Positions 1 through 12,480 of a stretch of 64,000 nt of DNA are shown here, in pieces. Numbering within the stretch: position 1 is the first letter of the stretch; the number at the start of each line of letters is the position of its first letter. The stretch lies in contig NC_080546.1 of the NCBI RefSeq assembly GCF_028640845.1, positions 85,174,757 to 85,238,756 on the forward strand. The letters run 5' to 3'. Position numbers and translations under genes: made by a program. This DNA comes from Ahaetulla prasina (Eukaryota; Chordata; Lepidosauria; Squamata; Colubridae). Under the pieces are notes generated by a model that had not been told where the DNA came from, did not search any database, and was given only the letters and a program-made list of their open reading frames with translations.

Positions 1-1118
<1,118 letters not shown>

Positions 1119-1165
1119 AGATGTGAATGTTCCAACACTGCAAGTTTTTAAGAAGAAAACGCCGC
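1119..1165 (+). mobile_element. CR1 LINE 3' fragment
   Basis: Matches the stretch at 13270-13316 of a longer CR1 copy (gaatgttccaacactg against aatgctccaacaatgg, then the shared gtttttaagaag). It encodes part of the C-terminal tail of the CR1 reverse transcriptase and is cut off by the following microsatellite. Confidence 0.65.
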
Positions 1166-1275
1166 TATTCTATTCTATTCTATTCTATTCTATTCTATTC
1201 TATTCTATTCTATTCTATTCTATTCCATCCCATCCCATCCCATCCCATCCCATCCCATCCCATCCCATCCCATCC
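1166..1275. repeat. (ATTCT)n then (CCATC)n microsatellite
   Basis: About ten ATTCT units convert into about thirteen CATCC units. The unit length of five is kept while the sequence changes, as if one pentanucleotide tail mutated and re-expanded. It directly follows a CR1 fragment. Confidence 0.9.
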
Positions 1276-2097
1276 TATTCTCTCTCAACTACCTGCGTTT
1301 GGGTCAATGAACAATCAGTGTTCCACATTCTTGAAAATCCTCCAGCTGCACAATCCAGATAGGGATATTCTAGTTTTGAGAACTCCAACTAAAGAAGCTT
1401 GAAGTTTTTATGTCTTGGTTTCTCTTTGCCGTGAGTGTGTCAGTGATAGAGAAAATACGAATAACCCTGTTTTGAAGGAGCCCTCTGAGACTGGGAACAA
1501 GAGGAGGTATGGTCCCATCGAAGCAGACAGAGAGATTCACCTATGGCCTTAGATGTTTACCGACATAAATCATGCTTTGGATTACACATTGTCGAATTAA
1601 AAGAAGGAAGATTTCTCTGAAGGCAATTTTATTCCTCTTCAGTCAGCTCTTGTGCTGACAGAAATACTAGATTGGTTCCCAAGTCCGGGAGAATGTTGTT
1701 AACGTTTGAACTTGCAATGATCCTGTTGATGCTTTTTAAGAGGAGTTTTTCTAGTGGCTTTTCAGATATTCTCGAAATATGAGGAAAAATACTGACACGT
1801 ACGACTGCCAAATGACTTGGTAAAGGTGGTATAGCAATTACCAAGACATCCTTACCTTAGATAACTGTACAGAGCTCATGACCTTGGCAAATAATTAAGT
1901 GAACCGTCTCCAGAAAATTATATCCATCGAGACCTCAGAATATTCAAGGACGCTTCTTCAAAAGATGCTGTGACAAATTCCTTCAGCTGCTTTCCACAAA
2001 AAAAGAACAGGTCGAAATTCTGTGGAAATAGAATAAGTCCAACAGTCTCCCATACTCACAAAAAGATATATGAGATTGTAGAACTATTTACTTATTT
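1276..2097. other. Unassigned sequence
   Basis: No family recognised. The longest frame is 71 codons on the minus strand (1629-1844) and has no recognisable domain. Confidence 0.5.
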
Positions 2098-2931
2098 GTA
2101 GAACTACTGGTAGATTTTAGGAGAAACCCTCCTATACCACCACCTCTTACAATACTAGACAATACTGTATCAACAATTTCAAGATTCTACCATATCTCAA
2201 GATGGATACCTAACATTCAAAATGTCATCAAAAATGTTCAACAAAGAATGTTCTTTCAGCGCCAACTGAGAAAGCTCAAACTGCCCAAAGAGCTGCTGAT
2301 TCAGTTCTACGGAGGAATTATTGAGTCTGTCATCTGCACCTCCATAACTGTCTGGTTTGGCTCTACAACCAAACAAGACAGACACAGATTTCAACAGATA
2401 ATTAGAACTGCAGAAAAAAACCATGGCTACCAACCTGCCTTCCATTGAGGACCTGTATACTGTAAGAGTCAAAAAGAGGACTGTGAAAATATCCACAGAC
2501 CCCTCATACCCTGGACATATATTGTTTCAACTTCTACCCTCAAAATGACGCTATAGGGCAATGCACACCAGAACAACTAGACACAAGGACAGTTTTTTTT
2601 CTCAAATGCCATCACTCTGCTAAACAACTAATTCCCACAACACTGTCATATTACTACTAAGACTGCATTACTATTCTTCTTCTCATCCTTACTAGTACCT
2701 ATCCCTTTCCACTTATGGCTATATCCATGTTGCTTGTATCTTTACAACTTATATTGTTTTTATTGTTTCCTAGTATGATTTGCTTGTTTATTAGTATCCT
2801 ATGACTATCACTAAGTGTTGTAACTTATGATTCTTAACGAATATACTTTATTTTTTTCTTTACATACACTGAGAGCATATGCACCAAAGACAAATTCCTT
2901 GTGTGTCCAATCACACTTGGCCAATAAAGAA
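2098..2931 (+). mobile_element. CR1-group LINE (snake L3-like), 5'-truncated
   Basis: Aligns along its length with the longer copy at 44886-45955. It holds the end of the reverse-transcriptase frame (2248-2448, broken by stops), a second frame piece with NLPSIEDLYT-like residues, a 3' UTR ending CACTTGGCCAATAAAGA, then an ATTCT tail. The catalytic box is missing, so the copy is dead. Confidence 0.85.
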
Positions 2932-3010
2932 TTCTATTCTATTCTATTCTATTCTATTCTATTCTATTCTATTCTATTCTATTCTATTCTATTCTATTCT
3001 ATTCTATTCT
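2932..3010 (+). repeat. (ATTCT)n LINE tail
   Basis: About 16 uninterrupted ATTCT units start exactly at the 3' end of the preceding LINE. This fits expansion of the LINE's own terminal repeat. Confidence 0.95.
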
Positions 3011-3340
3011 GCAAAAGCCATAATAGATGTTTGGAATAATCTTACAAAATGCTCATTTCTGCCTGTGTGTGTGTGGTGTTTTTTTTAATTGCTTGCTTTG
3101 CAAGAATCTCCATTAACTATTTATAATTCTTTGGGGGGAAAATAAGATGATCCAGCCATTTTACCTATCACTCTGAGAAATTAATTAAATTGTCCTGGAC
3201 AATGGATAAATCACTTTCTTTTCTTTTCTTTTTTTCTCTGCATCCCACTGCACCTACAAAAATGAAATTTTCCCCTTTGATGTGTGTGCAAATTATACTT
3301 TATTAATTTAATATCTTGAAAAAGCAAAGTCAAATACTGG
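3011..3340. other. Unassigned sequence
   Basis: AT-rich, with a short GT run at 3064-3076 and a T-rich patch near 3215-3236. Nothing else recognised. Confidence 0.5.
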
Positions 3341-4180
3341 AAATAACCTTTATTTATTTTATTTATTTATTTATTTTGTCACAACAATATATGTAGGAAT
3401 CATGCAAAAGATTATATAGTATATAAACATATATGGGTAAATATAAGGAGGTATAAGCATATATATAGAAAGAAGAAGAAAAAAAACAATAGGACAGGAA
3501 CGGTAGGCACGTTTGTGCGCTTATGCATGCCCCTTATGGTCCTCTTAGGAATGGGGTGAGGTCAATAGTAGAAAGTTTTTGGATAAAACTTTTAGGATTA
3601 TGGGAAGAGACCACAGAGTCAGGTAAAGTATTCCAAGCACTGATGATTCTGTTACAGAAGTCATATTTTCTGCAATCTAGATTAAAGCGGTTGACATTAA
3701 GTTTAAATCTATTAGTTGCTCTAGTATTATTGCAATTAAAGCTGAAGTAGTCTTTAACAGGAAGGACATTACAATAGATGATTCTGTGAGTTAAGCTTAG
3801 GTCTTGTCGAAGGCGACAGAGTTCCAAGTTTTCTAAGCCTAGGATTTCAAGTCTGGTGGGATAGGGTATTCTATTGTTTTCAGAGGAATGGAGAACTCTT
3901 CTTGTAAAATATTTCTGGACACGTTCAATTGTATTGATGTCAGAGATGTGGTGAGGGTTCCAAACAGGCGAGCTGTATTCTAGAATTGGTCTAGCAAATG
4001 TTTTATATGCTCTGGTTAGTAGTGTGGTGTTTTTGGAAAAGAAGCTACGCAAGATTAGGTTTACAACTCTTAGAGCTTTTTTTGCTATGTAATTGCAGTG
4101 GGCTTTGGCACTTAGATCATTTGACATGAAAACTCCAAGGTCTTTAACGGGATGGGGGTCATCTGTAAGGTAATGTCCAT
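3341..4180 (-). mobile_element. CR1-group LINE, second family (AAAT-tailed), 5'-truncated
   Basis: Reverse-strand LINE whose 3' end is the ATTT/AAAT run at 3349-3378. Copies of the same family occur at 29660-30836, 37042-37660 and 58344-58975. The preserved part is the region after the reverse-transcriptase catalytic core. Confidence 0.85.
3534..4127 (-). pseudogene. LINE reverse-transcriptase C-terminal region
   Basis: A 197-codon open frame lacking the polymerase catalytic box. Residues near 40-55 (ARPILEYSSPVWNPH) and 65-75 (IERVQKYFTRR) are typical of the thumb/C-terminal part of CR1/L2-group polymerases, and the end (NTLPDSVVSS) is the usual CR1-group terminus. The frame is remarkably intact for a truncated copy, which suggests a fairly recent insertion. 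It cannot encode a working polymerase. Confidence 0.8.
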
Positions 4181-4951
4181 CTAGTATGAGAAGGAGAATA
4201 TTAGTTTTGAATTTAATATTTCAGAGAAGTTAGGAGACACACAAACAAATATATACACATTCAAACTCGTTCTTCCCCTTTATGACTAGATCATCAGTAG
4301 GATTTTATTTCTATACAATTTTTAAATTCTCTTTTGATGCACACAGTTATGACAAAAGTACTAATTGAAGAAAGAAATACACTTGCAAATCTATGTTACT
4401 TCCTGAAGCAGCTGATCCACTGAATTCTAAACTCTTCCACTTCTTGGATTTTTGCAATCCCTGTTCTCATTGTTAAAAGATCGATATGCCCAAATGGATG
4501 GGCATACTAGGAAAATGAACAAGATGCATGAAAGATTAATCCGCTAATTAATTTGCACTGTATGAGAAAAGCACATTTTTCTTCCCCTGTCCTTACCACT
4601 TTCTATAGAGGGATGACTGAAATCATACTGTTGTACTGTATTACTGTATGATTTGGAGGTATTACTGTTTTGGACAGGAAGGCTGTGCAGAGAGTGGTAA
4701 GGACAGCAAAAAACAATTACTGGAAGTTTGCTTCCTTCTATGCAGGACATAGCATATAACCACTGCTTATCCTCTATCCTCTCCATGACCGATTTTCCTT
4801 GTTACCTTCTGGAGGAGGCTTCATGGTATCTGAAGCAAAATAAGTAAATTCTGTAAAAGTTTTGTACCTTATAGTATCAATCTTATTAACTCTCAAGACT
4901 CTTTTTTCTGCTACATATTCAAAATGGTCTAAATATATAAATAAAGATTTG
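4181..4951. other. Unassigned sequence
   Basis: No family recognised. An 80-codon minus-strand frame (4544-4786) shows no domain. An AT-rich AATAAA-containing end leads into the next microsatellite. Confidence 0.5.
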
Positions 4952-5075
4952 TCTTGTCTTGTCTAGTGTAGTCTAGTCTTCCTATCCTATCCTATCCTTT
5001 CCTATCCTATCCTGTCCTGTCCTGTCCTGTCCTGTCCTGTCCTGTCCTGTCCTGTCATGTTATCTTATCTTATGT
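4952..5075. repeat. Pentanucleotide microsatellite (TCTTG, CCTAT, CCTGT)
   Basis: Three related five-base units follow one another, with the CCTGT block at about 5008-5056. Period five is maintained throughout, like the LINE-seeded arrays elsewhere, but no LINE 3' end was recognised beside it. Confidence 0.9.
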
Positions 5076-5155
5076 TAATCATCTTAATGGAAACAAAATT
5101 GATTGGGTGATTGATGGATTATGTGCCATCAAGTCAATATCAACCTTTAGGAACC

Positions 5156-5326
<171 letters not shown>

Positions 5327-5335
5327 AGGACTCAT

Positions 5336-6237
5336 ATATAAATGCAATGGTGATAACATAAATATGGAATGGCCTGGTATTAAATGAACCATAAAGGGAA
5401 AACCAGATTTCTAGATGTGGAGGCAGGAGTAGACACATTTCTTTTCATTCTTGACATCCTCTAGGAAGTGTACATTAAAACATATGACAGATTCAAAAGA
5501 AAAAGCTAATAGAAAACCATTATCTCAACTGCATAGACTTGTAAGATGCGTTAGGGAGCTTGACTGCCTCCCGAGATTCCGTTTCCTTGATGCATCTGTT
5601 TTTATGGTGATGAACAATTAATTTGGAATTTGCCAATATAAACAATAAAAGAATAGCAGCTCCACGAGCCTGCGGTTTCAGTACTTAAACTTAGGGGAGT
5701 CAGCTATAAATTAGTTTCAGATTCTGACAGCTTTGCTTTTCTAAAATTCTACAGAGCCTATGTTTCAAGCCAACTGTTCCATTTGTTCAATATTTAGCTT
5801 GTAAAAAACTTAAAAATAGTTAATCCCGGAGCCATTTTCATGATAAACCCCAAAACCAGTAATATTGTTCTAGAGATCCAGTTATGGTTAGATCCAGGTG
5901 TATGGGATACAATCATAATTATAGCTTATAATTCAAATTTCCTTTGTGTATAGAAGGAAAGGCAGGGCCTGGAGGTGGAGTCAAGTCAGAAATAAGCCTG
6001 GAATCATTACATTCCCATTAGTGATCTAAGCCCAGCCCCTCTTGAATTCTGTTAACCATCAGTTGATTAGATTCTTGTGTATAAGCAATAACAATAAATT
6101 ACCTGAACTAGAGACAAATGTGTAGTCCTGATTTTTTGTAACTGGCCACTCTGTGAGTGATTGGGAAGCATGTACGGACAATGGTTTGTTTGTAGAAAGC
6201 CAGGGGTTCCTTTTTCATAAGAATATATGTCTATAGC
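5336..6237. other. Unassigned sequence
   Basis: About 0.9 kb with no recognised repeat and no frame over 62 codons apart from those leaking in from flanking repeats. Confidence 0.5.
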
Positions 6238-6245
6238 CAGGGATG

Positions 6246-6891
6246 CAGGGGTCAAATCCAGCAGGCTCTGACAGGTTCCGGAGAACCGGCAGCGGAAATT
6301 TTGAGTAGTTCAGAGAACCGGCAAATACTACCTCTGGCTGGCCCCAGAGCGGGGTGGGAATGGAGATTTTGCAATATCCTTCCCCCAGGAGTGGGGAGGG
6401 GAATGGGGATTTTGCAATATCCTTCCCCCAGGAGTGGGGTGGGGAATGGGGATTTTGCAAATATCCTTCTCCCTGGAGTAGGGTAGGAATGGAGATTTTG
6501 CAATATCCTTCCCCCAGGAGTAGGGTGGGGAATGGGGATTTTGCAAATATCCTTCTCCCTGGAGTGGGGTGAGGAATGGGGATTTTGCAATATCCTTCCC
6601 CCTGGAGTGGGGTGGGAATGGAGATTTTGCAAATATCCTTCTCCCTGGAGTAGGGTAGGAATGGAGATTTTGCAATATCCTTCCCCCAGGAGTGGGGTGG
6701 GGAATGGGGATTTTGCAAATATCCTTCCCCCAGGAGTGGGGTGGGGAATGGAGATTTTGCAATATAGTTCCCCCAGGAGTGGGGTGGGAATGGAGATTTT
6801 GCAGTATCCTTCTCCTGCCATGCCCACCAAGCCACGCCCATCAAGCCCCACCCACAGAACCGGTAGTAAAAAAAAATGAATTGCACCACTG
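6246..6891. mobile_element. hAT-like MITE, GGGTGAAATCC family, expanded copy
   Basis: Begins CAGGGGTCAAATCC and ends GAATTGCACCACTG. It is flanked by cagggatg (6238-6245) and catggatg (6892-6899), an 8-bp target duplication with one mismatch. CAG...CTG ends with 8-bp duplications are the hAT signature. No transposase is encoded. At 646 bp it is about twice the size of sister copies because of the internal tandem array. Confidence 0.85.
6350..6815. repeat. 42-45-bp minisatellite, about 11 units, inside the MITE
   Basis: The segment containing GATTTTGCAATATCC recurs at about 6366, 6409, 6452, 6495, 6539, 6583, 6626, 6669, 6711, 6757 and 6798. Sister MITEs have one to four of these units, so the array expanded after or during transposition. 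The overlapping frames on both strands are translations of this repeat. Confidence 0.95.
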
Positions 6892-6899
6892 CATGGATG

Positions 6900-7338
6900 T
6901 CATGTCACATTTGATTATAATGGTGCTGAGAAGATGGTATCATATGAACATGGTCATGAGTGACACAGGTGCTATGATGCATATGCTAAAAGCATTTCTT
7001 GGAGATTGTTGAAAGCATGAAACCAATAATTCTGGAATGCATCCAGGATGTAAGCAAAGAAGTACGGGGGCAAAGCTTTGCAAAATAATTCTCTGTATTA
7101 ATTTCATTTAAATAAACCATCTCAGTTCGGAAGTCCTTCATGATGAACAGATTTAGAAAGAAGCTGGCCATGTCTTCATTTGGATTTAACCATGACACAG
7201 ATGTCCAGACATTCTTTTTTTTACTATTTCCTGACCATATTGCTTTCATCTGACTCCACCCCATCCCCAGACCATGAGTAAGGCAGCCTTAAGTCATATT
7301 TAACTGTACTGATATTAAAGTAGTATTTTTGATTTATT
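6900..7338. other. Unassigned sequence
   Basis: No family recognised. A 92-codon minus-strand frame (6986-7264) has no similarity I know. Confidence 0.5.
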
Positions 7339-7346
7339 CTCCATAG

Positions 7347-7481
7347 CAGGGGTCTCCAACCTTGGTCCCTTTAAGACTTGTGGACTTCAACTCCCAGAGT
7401 CCCTCAGCCAGCAAAGCTGGCTGAGGAACTCTGGGAGTTGAAGTCCACAAGTCTTAAAGGGACCAAGGTTGGAGACCCCTG
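7347..7481. mobile_element. Near-perfect hairpin MITE (hAT-like)
   Basis: Starts CAGGGGTCTCC, ends GGAGACCCCTG, and sits between two exact CTCCATAG duplications (7339-7346 and 7482-7489). The two 66-base arms differ at one position and are separated by AAA, so the element is a single giant stem-loop. Confidence 0.95.
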
Positions 7482-7504
7482 CTCCATAGCACCTTAGACC
7501 AGAA

Positions 7505-7684
7505 CAGTGGTGAAATCCAATTTTTTTTACTACCAGTTCTGTGGGAGTGGCTTGGTAGGTGTGGTGTGGTGTGGCTTGGTGGGCGTGGCTTGGTGGGTGT
7601 GGCTTGGTGGGCATGGCAGGGGAAAGATACTGCAAAATCTCCATTCCCAACCCATTCTGGGGCCAGCCAGAGGTGGTATTGCGA
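7505..7684. mobile_element. hAT-like MITE fragment (GGGTGAAATCC family)
   Basis: Begins CAGTGGTGAAATCC and has the family's gtgggcgtggcttggtggg block, then one internal unit. The far end is lost near the ggtggtatt motif, so no target duplication can be matched. Confidence 0.8.
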
Positions 7685-8067
7685 GTTGACACCAATGTCC
7701 CTTCCATCCCTATGATTCTCCTTTAATCTAACCTTATCCAATGGGAGTCTCCAGGTTTATAATATCTTTAGGCCTTGTCGTCCATTACTTTGGAAGGAAA
7801 TTAAAAGCTGGAGATGAGAGAACAGAGGCAGAGATCAATAGTGGGAACATGGAAGCGCAGTGGTTGTTTTTTTTTCTCCCATGATTCAAAAATGGTTGCA
7901 TAGGAACATAACTTGGAAGGACACTCAAGGCATTTTGTCCTCAGTCTTTGTGGCTTTAAGTTAGTGGTTAAATTAATCCAGAAAATTTGAAACCAGTGTT
8001 AAATTAATAAGCATACTTTTTTTTCAGTGCAGCTTTTTTATTCAACCTATTTAAATAGGTAGAGCAT
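7685..8067. other. Unassigned sequence
   Basis: Contains T-rich patches at about 7866-7877 and 8019-8024. No repeat or coding feature recognised. Confidence 0.5.
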
Positions 8068-8778
8068 TAGAATAGAATAGAATAGAATAGAATAGAATAG
8101 AATAGAATAGAATAGAATAGAATAGAATAGAATTAGAATGGAATGGAATGGAATGGAATGGAATGGAATGATAGAATGAGGAATGGAATGATTGAATGAG
8201 GAGTAGAATGGAATGGAATGGAATGATAGAATGATAGAATGAGGAATAGAATGGAATAAAATGGAATGATAGAATGAAGAATGGGATGGTAGAATGATAG
8301 AATGAGGAATGGAATGGAATGGAATGATAGAATGAGGAATGGAATGATTGAATGAGGAGTAGAATGGAATGGAATGGAATGGAATGGAATGGAATGGAAT
8401 GGAATGAATGGAATGATAGAATGAAGAATGGAATGGTAAAATGATAGAATGAGGAATGGAATGGAATGGAATGGAATGATAGAATGAGGAATGGAATGGA
8501 ATGATAGAATGAGGAATGGAATGGAATGGAATGATAGAATGATAGAATGAGGAATAGAATGAGGAATGGAATGGAATAGAATGGAATGGAATGATAGAAT
8601 GAAGAATGGAATGGAATGGAATGGAATGGAATGATAGAATGAGGAGTAGAATGAAATGGAATGATAGAATGATAGAATGAGGAATGGAATGGAATGGAAT
8701 GATAGAATGATAGAATGAGGAATGGAATGGAATGGAATGGAAAGGAATGGAATAGAATACAATAGGATACAATAGAAT
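8068..8778 (-). repeat. 0.7-kb AATAG/AATGG pentanucleotide tract, LINE tail
   Basis: Starts as pure AATAG (8068-8132) and becomes AATGG with many interspersed ATGATAGAATGAGG phrases. The tract lies immediately at the 3' end of the reverse-strand LINE at 8779-9390, so it is probably that LINE's tail grown to about 140 pentamers. Three long minus-strand frames are translations of it. Confidence 0.95.
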
Positions 8779-9390
8779 TCTTTATTGGCCAAGTGTGAGT
8801 AGCCACACAAGAAATTTGTTTCCGGTGCATAAGCTTACAGTGTACATATAAAACAGCGTCTAATAGGTGTTAGGGCATAAATCATAGGTACAATCATTAA
8901 TCATAAGTTACAAACAATAACTGATAAAATCATAAGAAACCAATAGGAGAAGATAGTAGGAAAGATGAGAAAAATTGATAAATGAGACAGGGCTGTGGGA
9001 ACTAAGTGTTCAGCAGAGTGACGTCACAGGGGGAAAAGCTATCTTTCTGTCTAGTTGTTTTGGCACGCAATAATCTATAGCGGCATCCGTAGGGGAGAAG
9101 TTTAAACAGTTTTATGTCCAGGATGCTGAGGGATCTGTAGAGATTTTCTCAGCCTTCTTTCTGACCTGTGCAACATTCAGGTCCTCAATGGAAAACGAGC
9201 TGGTTGCAAATGGTTGTTTGTTTGTTTGTTTGTTTTGTTTTCTGTTCGTTTTGTTTTGTTTTGTTTTTTGCACTTTTAACTGTCCCTTGAAAATCTGTAC
9301 CTCTCCTGTTTGGTTGCTGTGCCAACCCAGACAATTATAGAGGTACAAATGACAGACTCAATAATGGTTCTGCAGAGCTATATCAGCAAT
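8779..9390 (-). mobile_element. CR1-group LINE (snake L3-like), 3' end
   Basis: The reverse complement carries the family 3' UTR (ACTTGGCCAATAAAGAATTC) and the end of the reverse-transcriptase region, ending near the ATTATTGAGTCTGTCAT equivalent. A GTTT-type simple repeat (9213-9265) interrupts it where other copies have none. Confidence 0.85.
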
Positions 9391-10105
9391 CTGTGCTTTA
9401 CGAGATGACGCAGGAAGTACATGCTTTGTTGTGCCTTTTTAATGATGATTCTAATGCTAGGTGTCCATTTCCAGTCCTTGGAGATAACAGAAGCTGGAAA
9501 CCAATCATACTGATTCTCTCTCCAAAATTTTCCTCTTTTGTGTCCCTTAGTAAAAGAAACAACGACATGAATTTAGCCTTTAAACAGAGAGAAGGAATGC
9601 AGCAGGTTGACGTCGCTGAATTTTCCATCACGTCTCACCGTTGCTGGTTCAGATTCCTTGGTTTGATTGTTTGGTCCAGTTCTTTATTTATTTTGGAATG
9701 GTGAAGAATTGTCAGAAAATTGGAGAATCTCTGCTTCTGGCTTTAAATCTTTTGATCTGCTTTCAAGATCAAGCACTGTTCTGATGTATGCAAGATGTCC
9801 CCTATTTTTTTTTTCCTTTCTATTGAGCAAAAAAAAAAAAAAAAAAACCCGGATCGAAATGCAATTAAAATTGCTGCAAAACCAAACGCTTGGTGTCCAT
9901 CCAAAGATCCAGCATTCTGGAACTTTGCTCATACATTTTAATGGCGAGAAGATTATCCTAATTCTATAATCCATTATCATTTTGGGTCATGCTGGAATGA
10001 ACAAGGGAAACAAATCATACCTGCTGTTTTGCATAATAGGTCAATGCTGTTCCAGATCTCAAACTTTTGAGGAGCTGAGAGCTGCCTGAGCTGGCACCCC
10101 TATTA
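9391..10105. other. Unassigned sequence
   Basis: Frames of about 100 codons overlap on both strands (9393-9704 plus, 9684-9980 minus) but share no known domain. An A run of about 19 lies at 9829-9847. Confidence 0.45.
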
Positions 10106-10369
10106 CCATGTTTCCCCACAAATAAGACATCCCTTGATAATAAGCCCACTCGGGCTTTTGAGTGCATGCGCTAAAATAAGCCTCTCCTGAAAATAAGCCC
10201 TCCCAAAAATATTTAAACACAGAGCTGGAAATCAAGTAAGACAGCAAGAGGAGCCCCGTCCTGCTCCACGTGTCCCAAAATAATAAGACCTCCCTGAAAA
10301 TAAAGCCAAGTGCTTATTTCAGGGTTCAAAAAAATGTAAGACAGGGTCTTATTTTTCAGGGAAACATGG
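10106..10369. mobile_element. TA-flanked MITE with CCATGTTTCCC ends
   Basis: Inverted ends CCATGTTTCCC and GGGAAACATGG sit between TA dinucleotides (10104-10105 and 10370-10371). The interior is rich in the AAATAAGNC phrase on both strands. The TA duplication suggests a Tc1/mariner-type mobiliser. A relative lies at 43366-43705. Confidence 0.8.
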
Positions 10370-10661
10370 TAATAGAAAAGAAACAAATCCATCAAACTTA
10401 CAAATTTACATACAATAAATTTGTACTTTATCAGGACTAGAGACCAAAGCATGAGCAGTGGGTTGTCCCCAAGTGTTTCAAATATGATCTGCTCTGATGC
10501 TTGGCTCATATTTAGGTCTTTTTTCTCCAAAGATAGACACGTTACACAATTAGACTTCAAGAATAGACAACCAAATAGTCAGCCAAGGGATATTGAACAC
10601 TGAGACCCTCTGTGGTGGCCAGATGTTTGCAACTGAAATATGACACAGCTATCCAAGGAGG

Positions 10662-11268
10662 TGTTGTAGTCCTCCAGCAGCCTGCGGAGCTGGCAGTGGA
10701 GTTGTATAATGAGGAGGCTGGGGAGGACAATGGATCAGTCCTGGAGTCAGAGGAAGGCCAGGCAAGGGCTCTGCATCCGAGGCAGAGATGGGGCCAGTGC
10801 CATCTGGGAGCAATGTGCAGCCTCCAGACCCTCCAGAAGTGGACAGCAGAGAGGCAGAGGAACAGGAGTCATCTGTTCCTAGTCCACACATACGAAGAGC
10901 TGCCAGAAGACAAGAGTAGCTGAAGCAAAAAGGACAACTCCGGAGTAAGGCCAGGAGATGATTGGCCCCTCCCATAAGGCTTAAAAGTGCAGCAATGGCT
11001 CTTGGGTTCTTTGTAGGAAAGCAACATTGCTACAATTGTTTCTTGTCGGCGTCTCCTGTTGCTGAATTTCGTGGGGTTCTTGCCAAGAAAAACCTTTGGC
11101 AGGGTACCAAAGAATGTGATAAGGCCGAAGGACTTTTTCTGAAGGACTTTGCTTTGGACTTAATTTGGACTAAGCTGAGAATGAATTCATTCTCAGCTGG
11201 TCTAATAAAATATGGTTTTTTAGGACTGATTGTGTCTGATAATTACTACATGGGCCTGGGTCACAACA
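10662..11268 (+). mobile_element. Solo LTR, group B
   Basis: Begins TGTTGTAG and ends TCACAACA, flanked by exact GGAGG duplications (10657-10661 and 11269-11273). A TATA-like TTAAAA lies at 10981 and an AATAAA at about 11205. It is 607 bp, with no internal region on either side. Its closest relative is 61011-61568. Five-base duplications with TG...CA ends fit Ty3/Gypsy or ERV-type LTRs; the class cannot be settled from an LTR alone. Confidence 0.9.
10663..10923 (+). pseudogene. LTR-embedded open frame
   Basis: The frame starts at LTR base 2 (VVVLQQPAEL) and stays open for 86 codons. Compared with the copy at 61012-61245 it slips out of register around residue 30, and the basic tail (ELPEDKSS at this end) belongs to a shifted frame. 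It probably represents the last codons of the lost internal ORF running into the 3' LTR. Confidence 0.45.
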
Positions 11269-11429
11269 GGAGGGTTCCCAACTATTTCTCAAGTTCTGTT
11301 GGGAGTTTAATCTTTTTCTATTTAACAATTATTTTCCTAGAAGTCTGGGAACTCTTTCTGAAAAGCTACTAGGAGGCACAAGAACTACATAGAATACAAA
11401 AGAAGGTATGAAAAACAGAACATAGAATA

Positions 11430-11884
11430 AATAGAGTTGGAAGGTCCTTGGAGTCTTCTAGTCCAACATCCTTCTCAAGCAAGAGACAGAAGAGAAGAGA
11501 AGAGAAGAGAAGAGAAGAGAAGAGAAGAGAAGAGAAGAGAAGAGAAGAGAAGAGAAGAGAAGAGAAGAGAAGAGAAAAGTTTTATTGGCCACGTGTAATT
11601 GGACACACAAGGAATTTGTCGATGCATATGCTCCCAGCATATGTATTATTATACTGTTTCTGACAAATTGTTGTCCATTCACTTTTTGAAAGCCGCCAAT
11701 GATGGAGTTCGCACAACTGAAGGCAAGCTATTCTGTTGGTTGATTGCTCTCACTGTTAGGAGATTTCTCCTTAGTTCTTTGTTGCTTCTCTCCTTAGTTA
11801 GTTTCCATCCATTGTTTCTTGTGTTGCCTTTCAGTGCTTTGGAAAGTAGTTTGACCCCCTCACCTTTTAGGAGCCCCTCAAATG
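11430..11884 (-). mobile_element. CR1 LINE fragment, split by an inserted LINE piece
   Basis: Two parts, 11430-11477 (AGAGTTGGAAGG, the CR1 3' end) and 11683-11884 (CR1 coding tail), are separated by an L3-like LINE end with its own microsatellite. Both parts are on the minus strand and collinear with the copy at 54127-54655. Confidence 0.75.
11478..11682 (-). mobile_element. L3-like LINE 3' end with (AGAAG)n tail
   Basis: The reverse complement ends in the family 3' UTR (ACACGTGGCCAATAAAA), followed by about 17 CTTCT units (11490-11577). Sister copies carry ATTCT instead, so the tail unit changed while period five was kept. It lies inside a CR1 copy. Confidence 0.8.
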
Positions 11885-12480
11885 AATAGAATAGAATAGA
11901 ATAGAATGTTTTACTGGCCAAGTGTGATTGGACACATAAGGAATTTGTCTTGGTGCATATGCTCTCAGTGTACATAAAAGAAAAGATACATTCATCAAGA
12001 ATCATAAGGTATAACACTTAATGATAGTCATAGGGTACAAATAAGCAATCAGGAAACAATGAATATCAATATAAATCGTAAGGATACAAGCAACAAAGTT
12101 ACAGTCATAGGTGGAAAAAGATTGGTGATGGGAACAATGAGAAAATTAATATTAGTGCAGACTCGGTAAATAGTCTGACAGTGTTGAGGGAATTATTTGT
12201 TTAGCAGAGTGATGGCCTTCGGGAAAAAACTGTTCTTGTGTCTAGTTGTTCTGGTGTGCAGTGCTCTATAGCGTCATTTTGAGGGTAGGAGTTGAAACAT
12301 TTATGTCCAGGATGCGAGGGGTCTGTAAATATTTTCACAGCCCTCTTTTTGACTCGTGCATTATACAGGTTCTCAATGGAAGGCAGATTGGTAGTTCTAA
12401 TTATCCTCTGAAGTCTGTGTCTGTTTCATTGGGCTGCAGAACCAAACCAGACAGTTATAGAGGTGCGGATGACATGCTGG
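11885..12480 (-). mobile_element. CR1-group LINE (snake L3-like), 3' end
   Basis: A short AATAG tail (11885-11906) is followed on the minus strand by the 3' UTR and the last part of the coding region. It is collinear with 39945-40590. Confidence 0.85.

Noticed and set aside
6350..6815. Regularly spaced repeats resembling a CRISPR array
   Set aside because: The units are contiguous with no unique spacers, the element has hAT-like ends, and the genome is vertebrate.
9393..9980. Overlapping frames of about 100 codons on both strands as genes
   Set aside because: No recognisable domain, and the frames on the two strands are mutually exclusive shadows; single-copy status unknown.
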